Shown: positions 43,365-51,881 of the stretch, in pieces
Position numbering within the stretch: the stretch's first letter is position 1
Layout of the letters: every line of letters starts with the position of its first letter
DNA from: Fimousia sp045616445
GTDB taxonomy: Bacteria; Bacillota; Clostridia; Lachnospirales; Lachnospiraceae
Reading direction: 5' to 3'
Assembly (NCBI GenBank): GCA_045616445.1
Contig: JAZLGR010000012.1
Coordinates: forward strand, 1-64,000
Length of the DNA stretch: 64,000 nt
The notes under the pieces: generated by a model
Database searches by the model: none
Told to the model about the DNA's origin: nothing
Seen by the model: only the letters and a program-made list of their open reading frames with translations
Made by a program: the position numbers and the translations under genes

Positions 43365-45074
43365 ATGAAAAGAATCTTAACGACCCTGCTTGCAGTGCTG
43401 ATGACACTTTCCATAATCTATATAGCACCTGTTTACGGGTCAGAACCAGAATGTGACCTGTTCCTGCAAAACTTAGACCGGGAGACGAAGCAAGCGGCAG
43501 CTTATCTTATCCAGAAGGATCCGGCGACCTATGAAAGCTTTGGAGCAAAGGAAAGCATGATCTATCTGAATATGCTTCGCGCCGGCCGCGATATGAGTGG
43601 CTATCAGGGGGCATTCTTAAAGAGCGTTCAGGAAAGCCTTGAAAAACAGGATGGCAAGATCATCTATGAGGACAAGCACGGAGCAAAACTTAACCAGGTA
43701 GAGGATGACGCAATCTATGCCAGCCTGATTCTGATCTTACAGGCCTGCGGCATGAATCCAGCCGATTTTCACGGCTATAATCTGGTGGAACGCTTCGAAA
43801 ACTATGAACCTGACGCCACAATGAAAAAAGACTATTACGGATATACGGTCAATCCGTATTATTATTGTTTCTTAACAGAAGCAGCCCAAGCCATTGGGAA
43901 TTCGGCCCTTGCGGAGAAAATCTTCGCTTACGAGACCGATGAACTCTACACCGATGGAAAGGGCATGAACTATTATGGCTACAGCTGTGATAACACATCC
44001 ATGTATGTGCTGTCCATTCCAGACAGCAAACTGACCGGGGCAAAAGCCAGGGACGCCAAAAAGCTGGTGAAATCCTATATTTCCGAAGCTGGTGCCAACT
44101 ACAATGACACATACACCAATAAGAATGGAGATTCCACAGCCCTTGCCATGGCAGCCCTGTCAAAGCTTGGCGATGTGGAGGAAGCCATCAATTTATATGG
44201 TGTGCTTTACAGATCCTTCCGTCATGCTTCCGGCGTCTATTATTATGATCCGTCTGGCTCCGGCAATACCATTTTGTCCACCAAGGATGCCATGACTGGT
44301 ATATATTATCTGAAGCAGGCGGTGAAAGGGAAGTCCTTAACCCATCATTATGACGTGACATTTGACTGGAATGCCGATCACAGCGCAGCTGATGCAACCC
44401 TTTTCTGTTATCTGTGCGAAAAAAGTGATCAAAAAGTGAAGGCAGACATCAAAGTGTCAGATCAGAAGGCCGACCTTAGCCATACCGGCCAGAAGATGAT
44501 TACCGCGTCCATTACAAAGGACGGCGTCACTTATTCTGAGGATTATGTGAAGCAGATCTATCACTATCCAAAATCCATTAAGCTATCTTGCACAAGCACC
44601 GTCTATACCGGCAAGGCATTAAAGCCGACTGTCACAGTAAAGGATGAGACCGGTCAGAAGATCGATCCTTCCGCCTATACCGTGACTTATCAGAATAATA
44701 CCAATGTGGGCACGGCAAATGTAACCGTCACCTTCAAGGCTGCGGCCAACATCAAGGGGACTGTGACAAAGACATTTGACATTGTGCCAAAGGCAACAAA
44801 GATTTCCAAGATCGCTGCAGCAAAAAAGGGCTTTAAAGTAACCTGGAAAAAGCAGGCAACACAGACCTCAGGTTATGAAGTAGCCTATGACACAAGTTCT
44901 TCCATGAAGAATCAGAAGATCAAGAAGATCAGCAGCAACAAGACAACCTCACTTAAGGTAACTAAGTTATCTGCCCAAAAGAAGTACTATGTTCGGGTAA
45001 GAACCTGTAAAAAGGCAGGCGGTAAGACCTATTATTCAGCATGGAGCTCCATAAAGACAGTGACTACAAAATAA
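43365..45074 (+). CDS. Secreted alpha-toroid (intrinsic-factor alpha-domain-like) protein with Ig-like and Fn3 domains
   Basis: The ATG at 43365 follows GAGGTGAGAAACAG and gives 569 aa. A signal peptide ends near residue 28 (APVYGSEP). Residues about 30-330 are helical repeats of the terpenoid-cyclase/prenyltransferase toroid type (MIYLNMLRAGRD, DDAIYASLILILQACG, NPYYYCFLTEAAQAIGNSAL, NGDSTALAMAALSKLGDVEEAINLY), the fold of the alpha domain of intrinsic factor and transcobalamin. A bacterial Ig-like domain (about 390-475, YTGKALKPTVTVKDETG) and an Fn3-like domain (about 480-569) follow. No LPXTG anchor or transmembrane tail is seen, so it is probably released or held by the Ig/Fn3 part. Ligand binding is inferred from the operon. 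Confidence 0.75.
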   Translation: MKRILTTLLAVLMTLSIIYIAPVYGSEPECDLFLQNLDRETKQAAAYLIQKDPATYESFGAKESMIYLNMLRAGRDMSGYQGAFLKSVQESLEKQDGKIIYEDKHGAKLNQVEDDAIYASLILILQACGMNPADFHGYNLVERFENYEPDATMKKDYYGYTVNPYYYCFLTEAAQAIGNSALAEKIFAYETDELYTDGKGMNYYGYSCDNTSMYVLSIPDSKLTGAKARDAKKLVKSYISEAGANYNDTYTNKNGDSTALAMAALSKLGDVEEAINLYGVLYRSFRHASGVYYYDPSGSGNTILSTKDAMTGIYYLKQAVKGKSLTHHYDVTFDWNADHSAADATLFCYLCEKSDQKVKADIKVSDQKADLSHTGQKMITASITKDGVTYSEDYVKQIYHYPKSIKLSCTSTVYTGKALKPTVTVKDETGQKIDPSAYTVTYQNNTNVGTANVTVTFKAAANIKGTVTKTFDIVPKATKISKIAAAKKGFKVTWKKQATQTSGYEVAYDTSSSMKNQKIKKISSNKTTSLKVTKLSAQKKYYVRVRTCKKAGGKTYYSAWSSIKTVTTK

Positions 45075-45098
45075 ATAATATAAAGGAAGGGAAATAAC

Positions 45099-46118
45099 AT
45101 GAAAAAACTTTTCGCAATTTTATTAACACTTGTCATTGCCATGACAGCAATGCCAGCAGTTACTCAGGCAGCAGAAGCAGTTGAAAAAAGAACTGTTAAT
45201 GTCACAATCCAGGGAGAGAATGAATTCTTCGTGGAAAATGAAGCATTAGAAGTAAGTGGAGACCTCTCCATCCGATATGGCTATGACCAGAATGCAGAAG
45301 TTACCACATTAGACGCACTCATCAAAGCACATGAAGACGGATTCAAATACTTCGCAAAAAATCCACAGAAATATCTTGCAAAGGGCAGCTGGGGCTTCAC
45401 AACTGTTTGGGGCTATGACACAGCTAGCCTTGGATACCGTGTCAATGGAATCGAAGTATGGGATGATTCCGATTTATTAGGAGATGGCGATGAAATCTCC
45501 TTATTCTTCTACCAGGATCTTTTCGGATACTCTGATAAATACTGTAAATTAGATACAGATATCACAGACATCACAGCTGGGGATGAAGTAACATTCACAT
45601 TAACTGGTGAAGGCTATAATGAATACTACGAAGTAGTGAATGGTCCTGTAGAAGGTATCGAAATCTGTCTCGTAAACAACAAAAAACCGGAAACAGTATT
45701 AGGTGTGACAGACAAAGACGGCGTGGTGAAGGTAACATTTGACAAGAAGGGTACCTATGCAGTATGTGCCAAATCTTCTGATGACACATATGTAGTAATG
45801 CCTTGGACTAAAGTGACAGTAAAAGGTCAGAAACAGTCCGTAAAGATCACATCCAAATCTAAGACCATGAAAGCAAAGGCTGCAAAATATGCAGAATGTA
45901 AGACAACAAAGCTTTCCTATAAAAATAACAAGACAGAAGTAACCTTCAAGAAGGTATCCGGAAGCAAGAAAATCGATGTATCCAAACATGGCAAGATTGT
46001 TGTGAAAAAAGGAACAAAGAAAGGTACTTATTCCATCAAAGTGAAAGCAACTGCAAAGGCAACCAGCTTATATGACAGTGCATCTACTACAAAAACCATC
46101 AAAGTAAAAGTAAAATAA
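45099..46118 (+). CDS. Secreted DUF4430-like protein with Ig-like C-terminus
   Basis: The 339-aa product has a signal peptide cut near TQAAEA (about 20-25). Residues about 30-150 form a DUF4430-like beta domain (EVTTLDALIKAHEDGFKYFAKN, WGFTTVWGYDTASLGYRVNGIEVWDDSDLLGDGDEISLFFYQD), here without the paired cysteines of the lipoprotein copy. An Ig-like segment (about 150-245) and a Lys-rich, repetitive C-terminal domain (about 245-339) follow, the latter suited to binding the acidic cell wall. It is the last gene before a terminator and probably works with the alpha-toroid protein 25 nt upstream. AAAGGAAGGGAAATAAC precedes the ATG. Confidence 0.78.
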   Translation: MKKLFAILLTLVIAMTAMPAVTQAAEAVEKRTVNVTIQGENEFFVENEALEVSGDLSIRYGYDQNAEVTTLDALIKAHEDGFKYFAKNPQKYLAKGSWGFTTVWGYDTASLGYRVNGIEVWDDSDLLGDGDEISLFFYQDLFGYSDKYCKLDTDITDITAGDEVTFTLTGEGYNEYYEVVNGPVEGIEICLVNNKKPETVLGVTDKDGVVKVTFDKKGTYAVCAKSSDDTYVVMPWTKVTVKGQKQSVKITSKSKTMKAKAAKYAECKTTKLSYKNNKTEVTFKKVSGSKKIDVSKHGKIVVKKGTKKGTYSIKVKATAKATSLYDSASTTKTIKVKVK

Positions 46119-46172
46119 TTGACAAAATTCGTCAGGTTCGATAATCTATTTCTATGAGAGTATTGAGCAGAG

Positions 46173-46206
46173 AGGCCTCGTATGTTTCAAATACGGGGCC
46201 TGTTTT
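46173..46206 (+). terminator. Terminator of the cobalamin operon
   Basis: AGGCCTCGTAT / ATACGGGGCCT hairpin with one G-U pair, followed by GTTTTA. Confidence 0.8.
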
Positions 46207-46233
46207 ACTATATAAGAATGAGGTTAAGTGAGG

Positions 46234-47568
46234 ATGGAATATTCCATAGAGTTTATAAAATATTTAGAAGAAATACCAAGTACAAGAAATTTAGACAATA
46301 TCTATCAGGATCCATATAAGGCAAAGAATCTGGATATCTATTTATCTTCCATGAAGTTAAAGAATCCCAAGGCCCTGCTTCTTGGAGGCTGTCCAACCTT
46401 TAGCGGAAGCCGCAAGACAGGCATTCCATTTACTGATGAGTACTATGTTGGGAATACAAAAGTAGAGCTTGAGGATGATACCCAGGAGAAGGAACTGCTG
46501 CCAAAGGTTAAGAAATGGGAAAAGCACAACCCGGTTAAGAAGGAACGAGGTTCCAAGATTGTTTGGGAGAATCTATCCATTGAGCTTGAAGAACTGCTTC
46601 TCTGGAACATCTTCCCATTCTATCCCCACACAGCCAATGTGTATGGGCTTCAGCGTAAATTAAGTGACCAGGAGATGGAGCTTAGTTTAGAACTGCTGTT
46701 AGATCTCCTGGATGAGTTTCCGACGATTACAACGATTTTGGTTGCCAGCGATCTTGCTGCCAAGATTATCAAACACAATCCTGAGTTAAGTAGTCGTTAT
46801 ACGCTGTTCTATGTCAGCGCGCCGGCAATCAGTAAAGCGGATGAATTCATAGGGCGAGTGAAGCTTGCATTAAAATATAAGGATGAGATCATTGCAGAAA
46901 GTGATCACCAGGAACGCAATGAAATTGCCTATGAATATCGAAGAAGATGGGCTGATATGAGTAGTGACGGATCAAAGTTTTACTGTCGTATGTTAAATCG
47001 TATTCTGCCAATTGAGAAGGACTATTATTGTGAATTCTGTCCTTGTCATCTGGGTGAGAAGTTCTATTGCGGATACTATGATTTTAATCGCACCGACGTG
47101 AACACCCCATTAGAGGCAGTCAAGAGAAGATTTGACATGGTGATTGCAGCCAACTTATCTCCATTGTTCCCGGACTATATCAAGCGTACCAGACTTTCTG
47201 ATGTAATTGTGGAACAGGCTCTTCAGCTGGTGGCACCGATTTACCGCAATGAGATCCACGAGGAGTCCGGTGAACCATATATTGTGTATATTTTGACGAG
47301 AATTCATACAATTTACGATTATATTCTCCAGTTAAATAAGGATCATCAGAAGGATGTACTGGCGGCACTGGTACTTTACCGTGTATTTAAGCGTCAGCAG
47401 ATCTCTCCAGCCAAGGTACAGAACGAGTTTGGTGATTATGTACTCTCACTTCTGTCCGAACAGCATCCGGAACATGAAGAGAATCTGTATGAATTATACA
47501 ATCAGTTGAATGAACTGGATATCTCAGAAGAAATTATGGATATCTTTCATATATTAAAACAGAGCTAG
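46234..47568 (+). CDS. Uracil-DNA-glycosylase-like domain fused to a Cys-rich linker and a degenerate RelA-type HD domain
   Basis: The ATG at 46234 is likelier than GTG 46228 on spacing from AATGAGG. The 444-aa protein starts with a UDG-superfamily domain (LLLGGCPTFSGSRKTGIPFTDE, then LLLWNIFPFYPHTAN and LVASDLAAKII). A middle segment has YYCEFCPC...YCGYY (four clustered cysteines). Residues about 340-408 align with the HD domain of Rel in this window: SGEPYIVY for SGEPYIIHP and DVLAALVLYRVFK for TIIAGLLHDVVED. The metal-binding His and His-Asp are Tyr and Tyr-Arg, so it cannot hydrolyse as Rel does. Alarmone binding or a scaffold role is possible but unproven. Confidence 0.65.
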   Translation: MEYSIEFIKYLEEIPSTRNLDNIYQDPYKAKNLDIYLSSMKLKNPKALLLGGCPTFSGSRKTGIPFTDEYYVGNTKVELEDDTQEKELLPKVKKWEKHNPVKKERGSKIVWENLSIELEELLLWNIFPFYPHTANVYGLQRKLSDQEMELSLELLLDLLDEFPTITTILVASDLAAKIIKHNPELSSRYTLFYVSAPAISKADEFIGRVKLALKYKDEIIAESDHQERNEIAYEYRRRWADMSSDGSKFYCRMLNRILPIEKDYYCEFCPCHLGEKFYCGYYDFNRTDVNTPLEAVKRRFDMVIAANLSPLFPDYIKRTRLSDVIVEQALQLVAPIYRNEIHEESGEPYIVYILTRIHTIYDYILQLNKDHQKDVLAALVLYRVFKRQQISPAKVQNEFGDYVLSLLSEQHPEHEENLYELYNQLNELDISEEIMDIFHILKQS

Positions 47569-47581
47569 AAAGAGGAATATT

Positions 47582-47902
47582 ATGGCGTCAAACAAGGAAG
47601 GTATGACAAAAGAAGAAAAGAAAGCTTTGAAAGAAGAGCAGAGAAAGGAACGCATCAAAGGATATGCTAGAAGTACTTCCTCTGCACAGATCGAACGTAA
47701 CTATATAATAGGAAGAAGAATCATGATCGCATTTATCGTATTTGCAGTATTCTCATTTTTCTTCCGTCCATGGTTCTATACAATTATCCTGCTTATTCTC
47801 ATTGTGAGAGAGCACTCCAGAATGAAGGATGCCAATGAAGCGTATCACCTGAAAACCGGGGAGTGGATCAAGGAACCGAAAGAGAAGAAGAATAAGGAGT
47901 AG
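47582..47902 (+). CDS. Small membrane protein of unknown function
   Basis: The 106-aa product has a charged, Lys/Glu-rich N-terminal helix (about 5-40), two short hydrophobic segments (about 47-60 and 65-76) split by FFRPWFY, and a charged C-terminal tail. AAAGAGG precedes the ATG. It lies 13 nt after the UDG-like gene and 4 nt before the SGNH hydrolase, so it belongs to the same operon. I recognise no family. Confidence 0.7.
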   Translation: MASNKEGMTKEEKKALKEEQRKERIKGYARSTSSAQIERNYIIGRRIMIAFIVFAVFSFFFRPWFYTIILLILIVREHSRMKDANEAYHLKTGEWIKEPKEKKNKE

Positions 47903-47906
47903 ACAA

Positions 47907-48542
47907 ATGAAGACAATCATATGCTTCGGTGACTCCAATACCTATGGATATATTCCATTGGATGGACATCGATATGACCGTAACACCAGATGGACCTGCC
48001 TGTTACAGAAGATGCTTGGCGATGAGTATGAAGTGATCTCAGAAGGCTGTAATGGCAGAACAACAGTATTTGACGAACCAGGTGCCAAGTATAAGAATGG
48101 TAAGAGATATCTCCGTGCCTGCTTAAACAGTCATAAACCAATCGACGGCATCATCCTTATGCTGGGAAGCAATGATACAAAACGCTGTTATCATGCATCT
48201 GCGAGAAAGATTGCAGCAGGAGCCGAAGAACTGGTATCCATCATCGAGACATTTACCAAGAACAAACAGGGCTTCGTGCCAAAGATCATTCTGGTGACAC
48301 CACCGGCCCTTGGAGAAGGAATCGAACAGTCTCCATTTAAGGATCAGATGGACAAAAAATCAAGAAAGAAGACCTTAAAGTTCCCGAAACTCTATGCAGC
48401 CATTGCGAGAAAGCACGGACTGATCAACTTAAACAGCCAGAAAGTGATCGATGCTCCGACAGAGGACTGCCTGCATCTAAACGCTGAACAGCATAAGCTG
48501 ATGGCAGATGCACTCTATGAACTGGTGAAGGAACATATGTAG
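47907..48542 (+). CDS. SGNH/GDSL-family hydrolase
   Basis: The 211-aa protein has the SGNH blocks: GDSN with the nucleophile Ser (IICFGDSNTYGYIP, about residues 7-10), the Gly region SEGCNGRT, the Asn block LMLGSNDTK and the catalytic Asp-x-x-His near the end (DCLHLNAEQHKLMA). These enzymes remove acyl or acetyl groups from carbohydrates or lipids; the close match of the ends to arylesterase/acetylxylan-esterase-type relatives suggests a small ester. No signal peptide, so it acts in the cytoplasm. AAGGAG precedes the ATG. Confidence 0.9.
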   Translation: MKTIICFGDSNTYGYIPLDGHRYDRNTRWTCLLQKMLGDEYEVISEGCNGRTTVFDEPGAKYKNGKRYLRACLNSHKPIDGIILMLGSNDTKRCYHASARKIAAGAEELVSIIETFTKNKQGFVPKIILVTPPALGEGIEQSPFKDQMDKKSRKKTLKFPKLYAAIARKHGLINLNSQKVIDAPTEDCLHLNAEQHKLMADALYELVKEHM

Positions 48543-48552
48543 GAGAAAGATT

Positions 48553-49197
48553 ATGAAAGAACATATTAGAGTATTTACACACAGTGCCATTCGCATCAAA
48601 GGAGATTCTCCCGATGTTGTCATGTATTTTGACCCATTCCAGATGAAGGAAGCACTTCACGATGCGGATATGATTTTCATTACACATGAACATTTCGATC
48701 ACTTTTCTCCAGAGGATATCGAAAAAGTGGCAAAGGAAGACACCATCTTAATCTGTCCGGAATCCATGGGTGAAAAAGCAGAGGAATGCTGTATTCCATT
48801 TACCAATATCCTTACCATGAAGCCAAATCAGGTAAGCTATATTGCCGGTGTTGGGGTGGAAGCAGTCCCAGCCTACAATGTGGGCGCACCATTCCACACA
48901 AAGGATAAGGAATGGGTTGGTTATCTGATCTCTGTGGACGAAACAGATTATTATATCACCGGGGATACCCACAGAAACGAAGAAAACTTCGACGTTCCAT
49001 GTGATGTCATCTTTGTTCCAATTGGCGGCACTTATACCTTCAGTGCAGAAGAAGGCGCAGCATTCGTCAATGAATTAAAACCGAAAACAGCCATTCCGAC
49101 CCACTATGGCGCAGTGGTTGGCAGGGAAGAGGATGCAGCTGTTTTTACTGATTTAGTGGATGACGAAATTGAAGTCCTTGTCGTAAAAGAATATTAA
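48553..49197 (+). CDS. MBL-fold metal-dependent hydrolase (UlaG-like)
   Basis: The 214-aa protein contains THEHFDH (HxHxDH), the later metal ligand region ITGDTHRNEE and IPTHYGAVVG, and ICPESMGEKAEECCIPF typical of UlaG/YtkL-like MBL proteins. Family members include L-ascorbate-6-phosphate lactonase and many uncharacterised hydrolases; no ascorbate genes are here. It follows the SGNH hydrolase by 10 nt with AGGAG before the ATG and ends the operon. Confidence 0.9.
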   Translation: MKEHIRVFTHSAIRIKGDSPDVVMYFDPFQMKEALHDADMIFITHEHFDHFSPEDIEKVAKEDTILICPESMGEKAEECCIPFTNILTMKPNQVSYIAGVGVEAVPAYNVGAPFHTKDKEWVGYLISVDETDYYITGDTHRNEENFDVPCDVIFVPIGGTYTFSAEEGAAFVNELKPKTAIPTHYGAVVGREEDAAVFTDLVDDEIEVLVVKEY

Positions 49198-49211
49198 AAT
49201 TGAGTCTATGG

Positions 49212-49245
49212 AATCCTGTAACATTGGTTTGTTACAGGATTTTTA
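49212..49245 (+). terminator. Intrinsic terminator
   Basis: AATCCTGTAAC / GTTACAGGATT hairpin with an 8-nt loop and TTTT tail. Confidence 0.88.
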
Positions 49246-49361
49246 AATTCTTTAAATTTATCTTAATGTCCTTGAACTATAAGGATTTTTATATTAATAT
49301 ATTCTTCGGATTAAAATCGTATGATTGATATAGAGAAAATTTGAGGAAAGGATATTGTAAA

Positions 49362-50768
49362 ATGGCAGAACAGGATAAAAAAGAAATCAACAAAGGTATG
49401 AATAAGAAGAAGCTTTCAGCAGCAGTTCTTGGACTTCTTGCTGTTGTTTATATTGGCGGAGCAGTGTATTTTAACCATCGTTATCTTCCGGGTACAACTA
49501 TGAATGGGGATAAGATTGGCGGTAAAACTGTTGCTCAGGTGGAAGCCATGATCGAGACAAAGCAGGATGAATACCAGGTAACTTTAAAGGGACGTGATGA
49601 TTACAGCGAAGTGATCTCCGGCAGTGATATCGGGTATGATGCTTCCTACGGTGCTTCCTTAAAAGACGGATTAGAAAAACAGTCTGGATTTTTATGGTTT
49701 ATGGGTGCGCCAAAGGATACCAAAGAGCTTGCGGCGGACGTTACATTTGACGAGAAGAAACTTCAGAATGTGGTGGATTCCCTTGCATGTATGAAGAAGA
49801 AAAACAACCGCAAACCGGTCAATGCAACCATCAAGATGGACAAGAATGGCAAGTTCAAGGTAGTAAAAGAAGATATCGGTACCACCGTTGTGAAAAAGAA
49901 TATCACTAAGTCTGTTAAGAAAGCATTATCTGTTATGGACGGCACAGTCGATATGGATCAGGCAAAGTGCTACAAGAATCCAGCCATCTACAAAGACGAC
50001 GAAGTGCTTCAGAAATCCATCAAACAGGCAGAAAAAATTTGTAAGGTTACCATTACTTACGATTTTAAATATACAACTGAAGAAGTCACACCTGAGATGA
50101 TCAAGAAGTGGATCAAGTTCGACATCAATACATCCAAGCCAGAGCTTGATTACGATCAGGTATTAGCGTATATTGAAGGACTTGCTCACAAATATGATAC
50201 CTTCTCCTCTGTTCGAACCATCAAAGATCAGGGCGGACGTGAGCATAAGGTATATTACGGTGACTATGGATGGAAGATCTCCCAGACCAAGGAAGCGAAG
50301 AAGCTGATGAAGGTCATCTTAAAGGGCAAGAGTGTGACCCGTGAACCAATCTACATGTATAAAGCAGTATGTCGTAAAGAAGGAAATATCGACTGGGATG
50401 ATACTTACTGTCTGGTGAATCTTTCTGCACAGACCATGTCCTATGTCAAAGATGGCAAGACAGTACTGAGCAGTTCTGTTGTAACCGGTGATGTCAACAA
50501 GGGAAGAGGTACACCAACAGGTACTTACGAAATCATGTACAAGGTGACAGATACTGAATTAGTTGGTGCAAACTACAGCTCCCACGTAAATTACTTCATG
50601 GTATTTGCGCCAAATGTTGGATTCCACGATGCGACCTGGAGAAGATCCTTCGGCGGCAGCATCTTCAGAGGCAACGGTTCCCATGGATGTGTTAATATGC
50701 CACTTGGCAATGCATCCGCACTTTACAAAGTCTTAGAACCAGGCACACCTGTATTTGTATATTACTAA
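49362..50768 (+). CDS. L,D-transpeptidase (YkuD domain) with membrane anchor
   Basis: The ATG at 49362 follows GAGGAAAGGATATTGTAAA and gives 468 aa. After a short basic cytoplasmic segment a helix (about 18-38) anchors it. The outer part has two repeats of a PG_binding_4-like domain (about 50-310) and a C-terminal YkuD domain with GFHDATWR and the catalytic SHGCVNMP (Cys near residue 445). Such enzymes cross-link peptidoglycan by 3-3 bonds or attach groups to stem peptides, and are less sensitive to most beta-lactams. It appears monocistronic. Confidence 0.9.
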   Translation: MAEQDKKEINKGMNKKKLSAAVLGLLAVVYIGGAVYFNHRYLPGTTMNGDKIGGKTVAQVEAMIETKQDEYQVTLKGRDDYSEVISGSDIGYDASYGASLKDGLEKQSGFLWFMGAPKDTKELAADVTFDEKKLQNVVDSLACMKKKNNRKPVNATIKMDKNGKFKVVKEDIGTTVVKKNITKSVKKALSVMDGTVDMDQAKCYKNPAIYKDDEVLQKSIKQAEKICKVTITYDFKYTTEEVTPEMIKKWIKFDINTSKPELDYDQVLAYIEGLAHKYDTFSSVRTIKDQGGREHKVYYGDYGWKISQTKEAKKLMKVILKGKSVTREPIYMYKAVCRKEGNIDWDDTYCLVNLSAQTMSYVKDGKTVLSSSVVTGDVNKGRGTPTGTYEIMYKVTDTELVGANYSSHVNYFMVFAPNVGFHDATWRRSFGGSIFRGNGSHGCVNMPLGNASALYKVLEPGTPVFVYY

Positions 50769-50789
50769 AATAACAATTATATATTGGGA

Positions 50790-50819
50790 TTGAATAAATA
50801 TAGTAAGTTATGCTATAAT
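50790..50819 (+). promoter_or_regulatory. Promoter before the DegV leader hairpin
   Basis: TTGAAT (50790-50795) and TATAAT (50814-50819) with an 18-bp spacer. Transcripts would begin near 50826. Confidence 0.6.
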
Positions 50820-50836
50820 ACGATTCAGCGAATATA

Positions 50837-50874
50837 ACTGGCAGATGATCTGTAGGGATCATCTGTCAGTTTTT
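50837..50874 (+). terminator. Terminator-like hairpin in the DegV gene leader
   Basis: ACTGGCAGATGATC / GATCATCTGTCAGT forms a 14-bp stem with one G-U pair and a 6-nt loop, followed by TTTTT. It lies about 11 nt after the predicted start site and 78 nt before the DegV ATG. It may end a very short RNA, attenuate DegV, or serve as the terminator of the upstream transpeptidase gene. Confidence 0.8.
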
Positions 50875-50951
50875 GATTTTACGGGAAACATAGTAATAGA
50901 TTCTCTTTAAAGTAGTTTTAAAGTCTATGTTTTTCTACATGGAGGATAATT

Positions 50952-51824
50952 ATGAAAATTATTGTAACAACAGACACAGCAAGCAGTATTCTTCCACAGG
51001 AAGCGAAAGAAAAGAACATTCCGATTATTCCTTTATCTTTTATCATTGACGGGAAAGAATATTTCCAGAATGTGAACCTTTCCATGGAAGAATTCTATCG
51101 TATTTTAAGAGAAGGGAAAGCAGATATTTCCACTTCCCAGCCATCCATCGGTGCACTGACTGAATTCTGGGATGAATTATTAAAGGAATATGATCAGATT
51201 ATTCATATCACTTTATCCAGCGCTTTAAGTGGATCCTGTCAGTCTGCAAAAATGCTGGCAGAAGAACCTGAATATGAAGGCAGAGTATTCGTACCAAATC
51301 TTCAGAGAATCTCTGTCACACAAAGACAGGCAGTACTCGATGCTCATACTTTAATTGCACAGGGCAAAACCGTTCCTGAAATCGTGGAAATCTTAGAAGA
51401 AACCAAGTTTGACAGCAGTATCTATATCGTACTGGAAACTTTAAAATATCTTGTAAAGGGTGGACGTCTGACACCAGCTGCTGGACTCATTGCCAATGTA
51501 TTAAATCTGAAACCGGTATTACAGATTCAGGGTGAGAAGTTAGATGCATTCTCCAAATGTCGTGGTGTGAAGAAAGGCGTCAAGATTATGTTAGATGCTC
51601 TTCGCAATGACTTGAATACCCGATTTAAAGAATATTATGAGAATGGTGAGATGTATATGCAGGTTGCACATGCAGACTGTGAAGAAAAAGCCTTCGAATT
51701 AAAGGCAAGAATGGAAAAGGAATTCCCTGGTCTTGAAGTGTTCGTAGCACCGCTGAGTCTGGAGGTTGCTTGTCATGTGGGTCCGGATGCATTGGGAGCT
51801 GCGGTGACAAGAAGATTGAAATAG
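50952..51824 (+). CDS. DegV family fatty-acid-binding protein
   Basis: The 290-aa protein matches DegV: TDTASSILPQEAKEKNIPIIPLSF, the STSQPSIGAL ligand-phosphate region, ITLSSALSGSCQSA and VLETLKYLVKGGRLTPAAGLIANVLNLKPVLQI, ending with CHVGPDALGAAV. DegV proteins bind fatty acids and FakB-type members present them to the kinase FakA for phosphorylation; FakA is not in this window. CATGGAGGATAATT precedes the ATG. It is cytoplasmic and monocistronic. Confidence 0.92.
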   Translation: MKIIVTTDTASSILPQEAKEKNIPIIPLSFIIDGKEYFQNVNLSMEEFYRILREGKADISTSQPSIGALTEFWDELLKEYDQIIHITLSSALSGSCQSAKMLAEEPEYEGRVFVPNLQRISVTQRQAVLDAHTLIAQGKTVPEIVEILEETKFDSSIYIVLETLKYLVKGGRLTPAAGLIANVLNLKPVLQIQGEKLDAFSKCRGVKKGVKIMLDALRNDLNTRFKEYYENGEMYMQVAHADCEEKAFELKARMEKEFPGLEVFVAPLSLEVACHVGPDALGAAVTRRLK

Positions 51825-51881
51825 AAGTAGGTAGGCTGAACAGCAGCGACCTCTATGTGGCTACGCCTAAATTTAAATAAC

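Noticed and set aside
45072..45098. Separate promoter for the second DUF4430 gene
   Set aside because: The 24-nt gap has a ribosome binding site but no -35/-10 pair; it belongs to the riboswitch operon.
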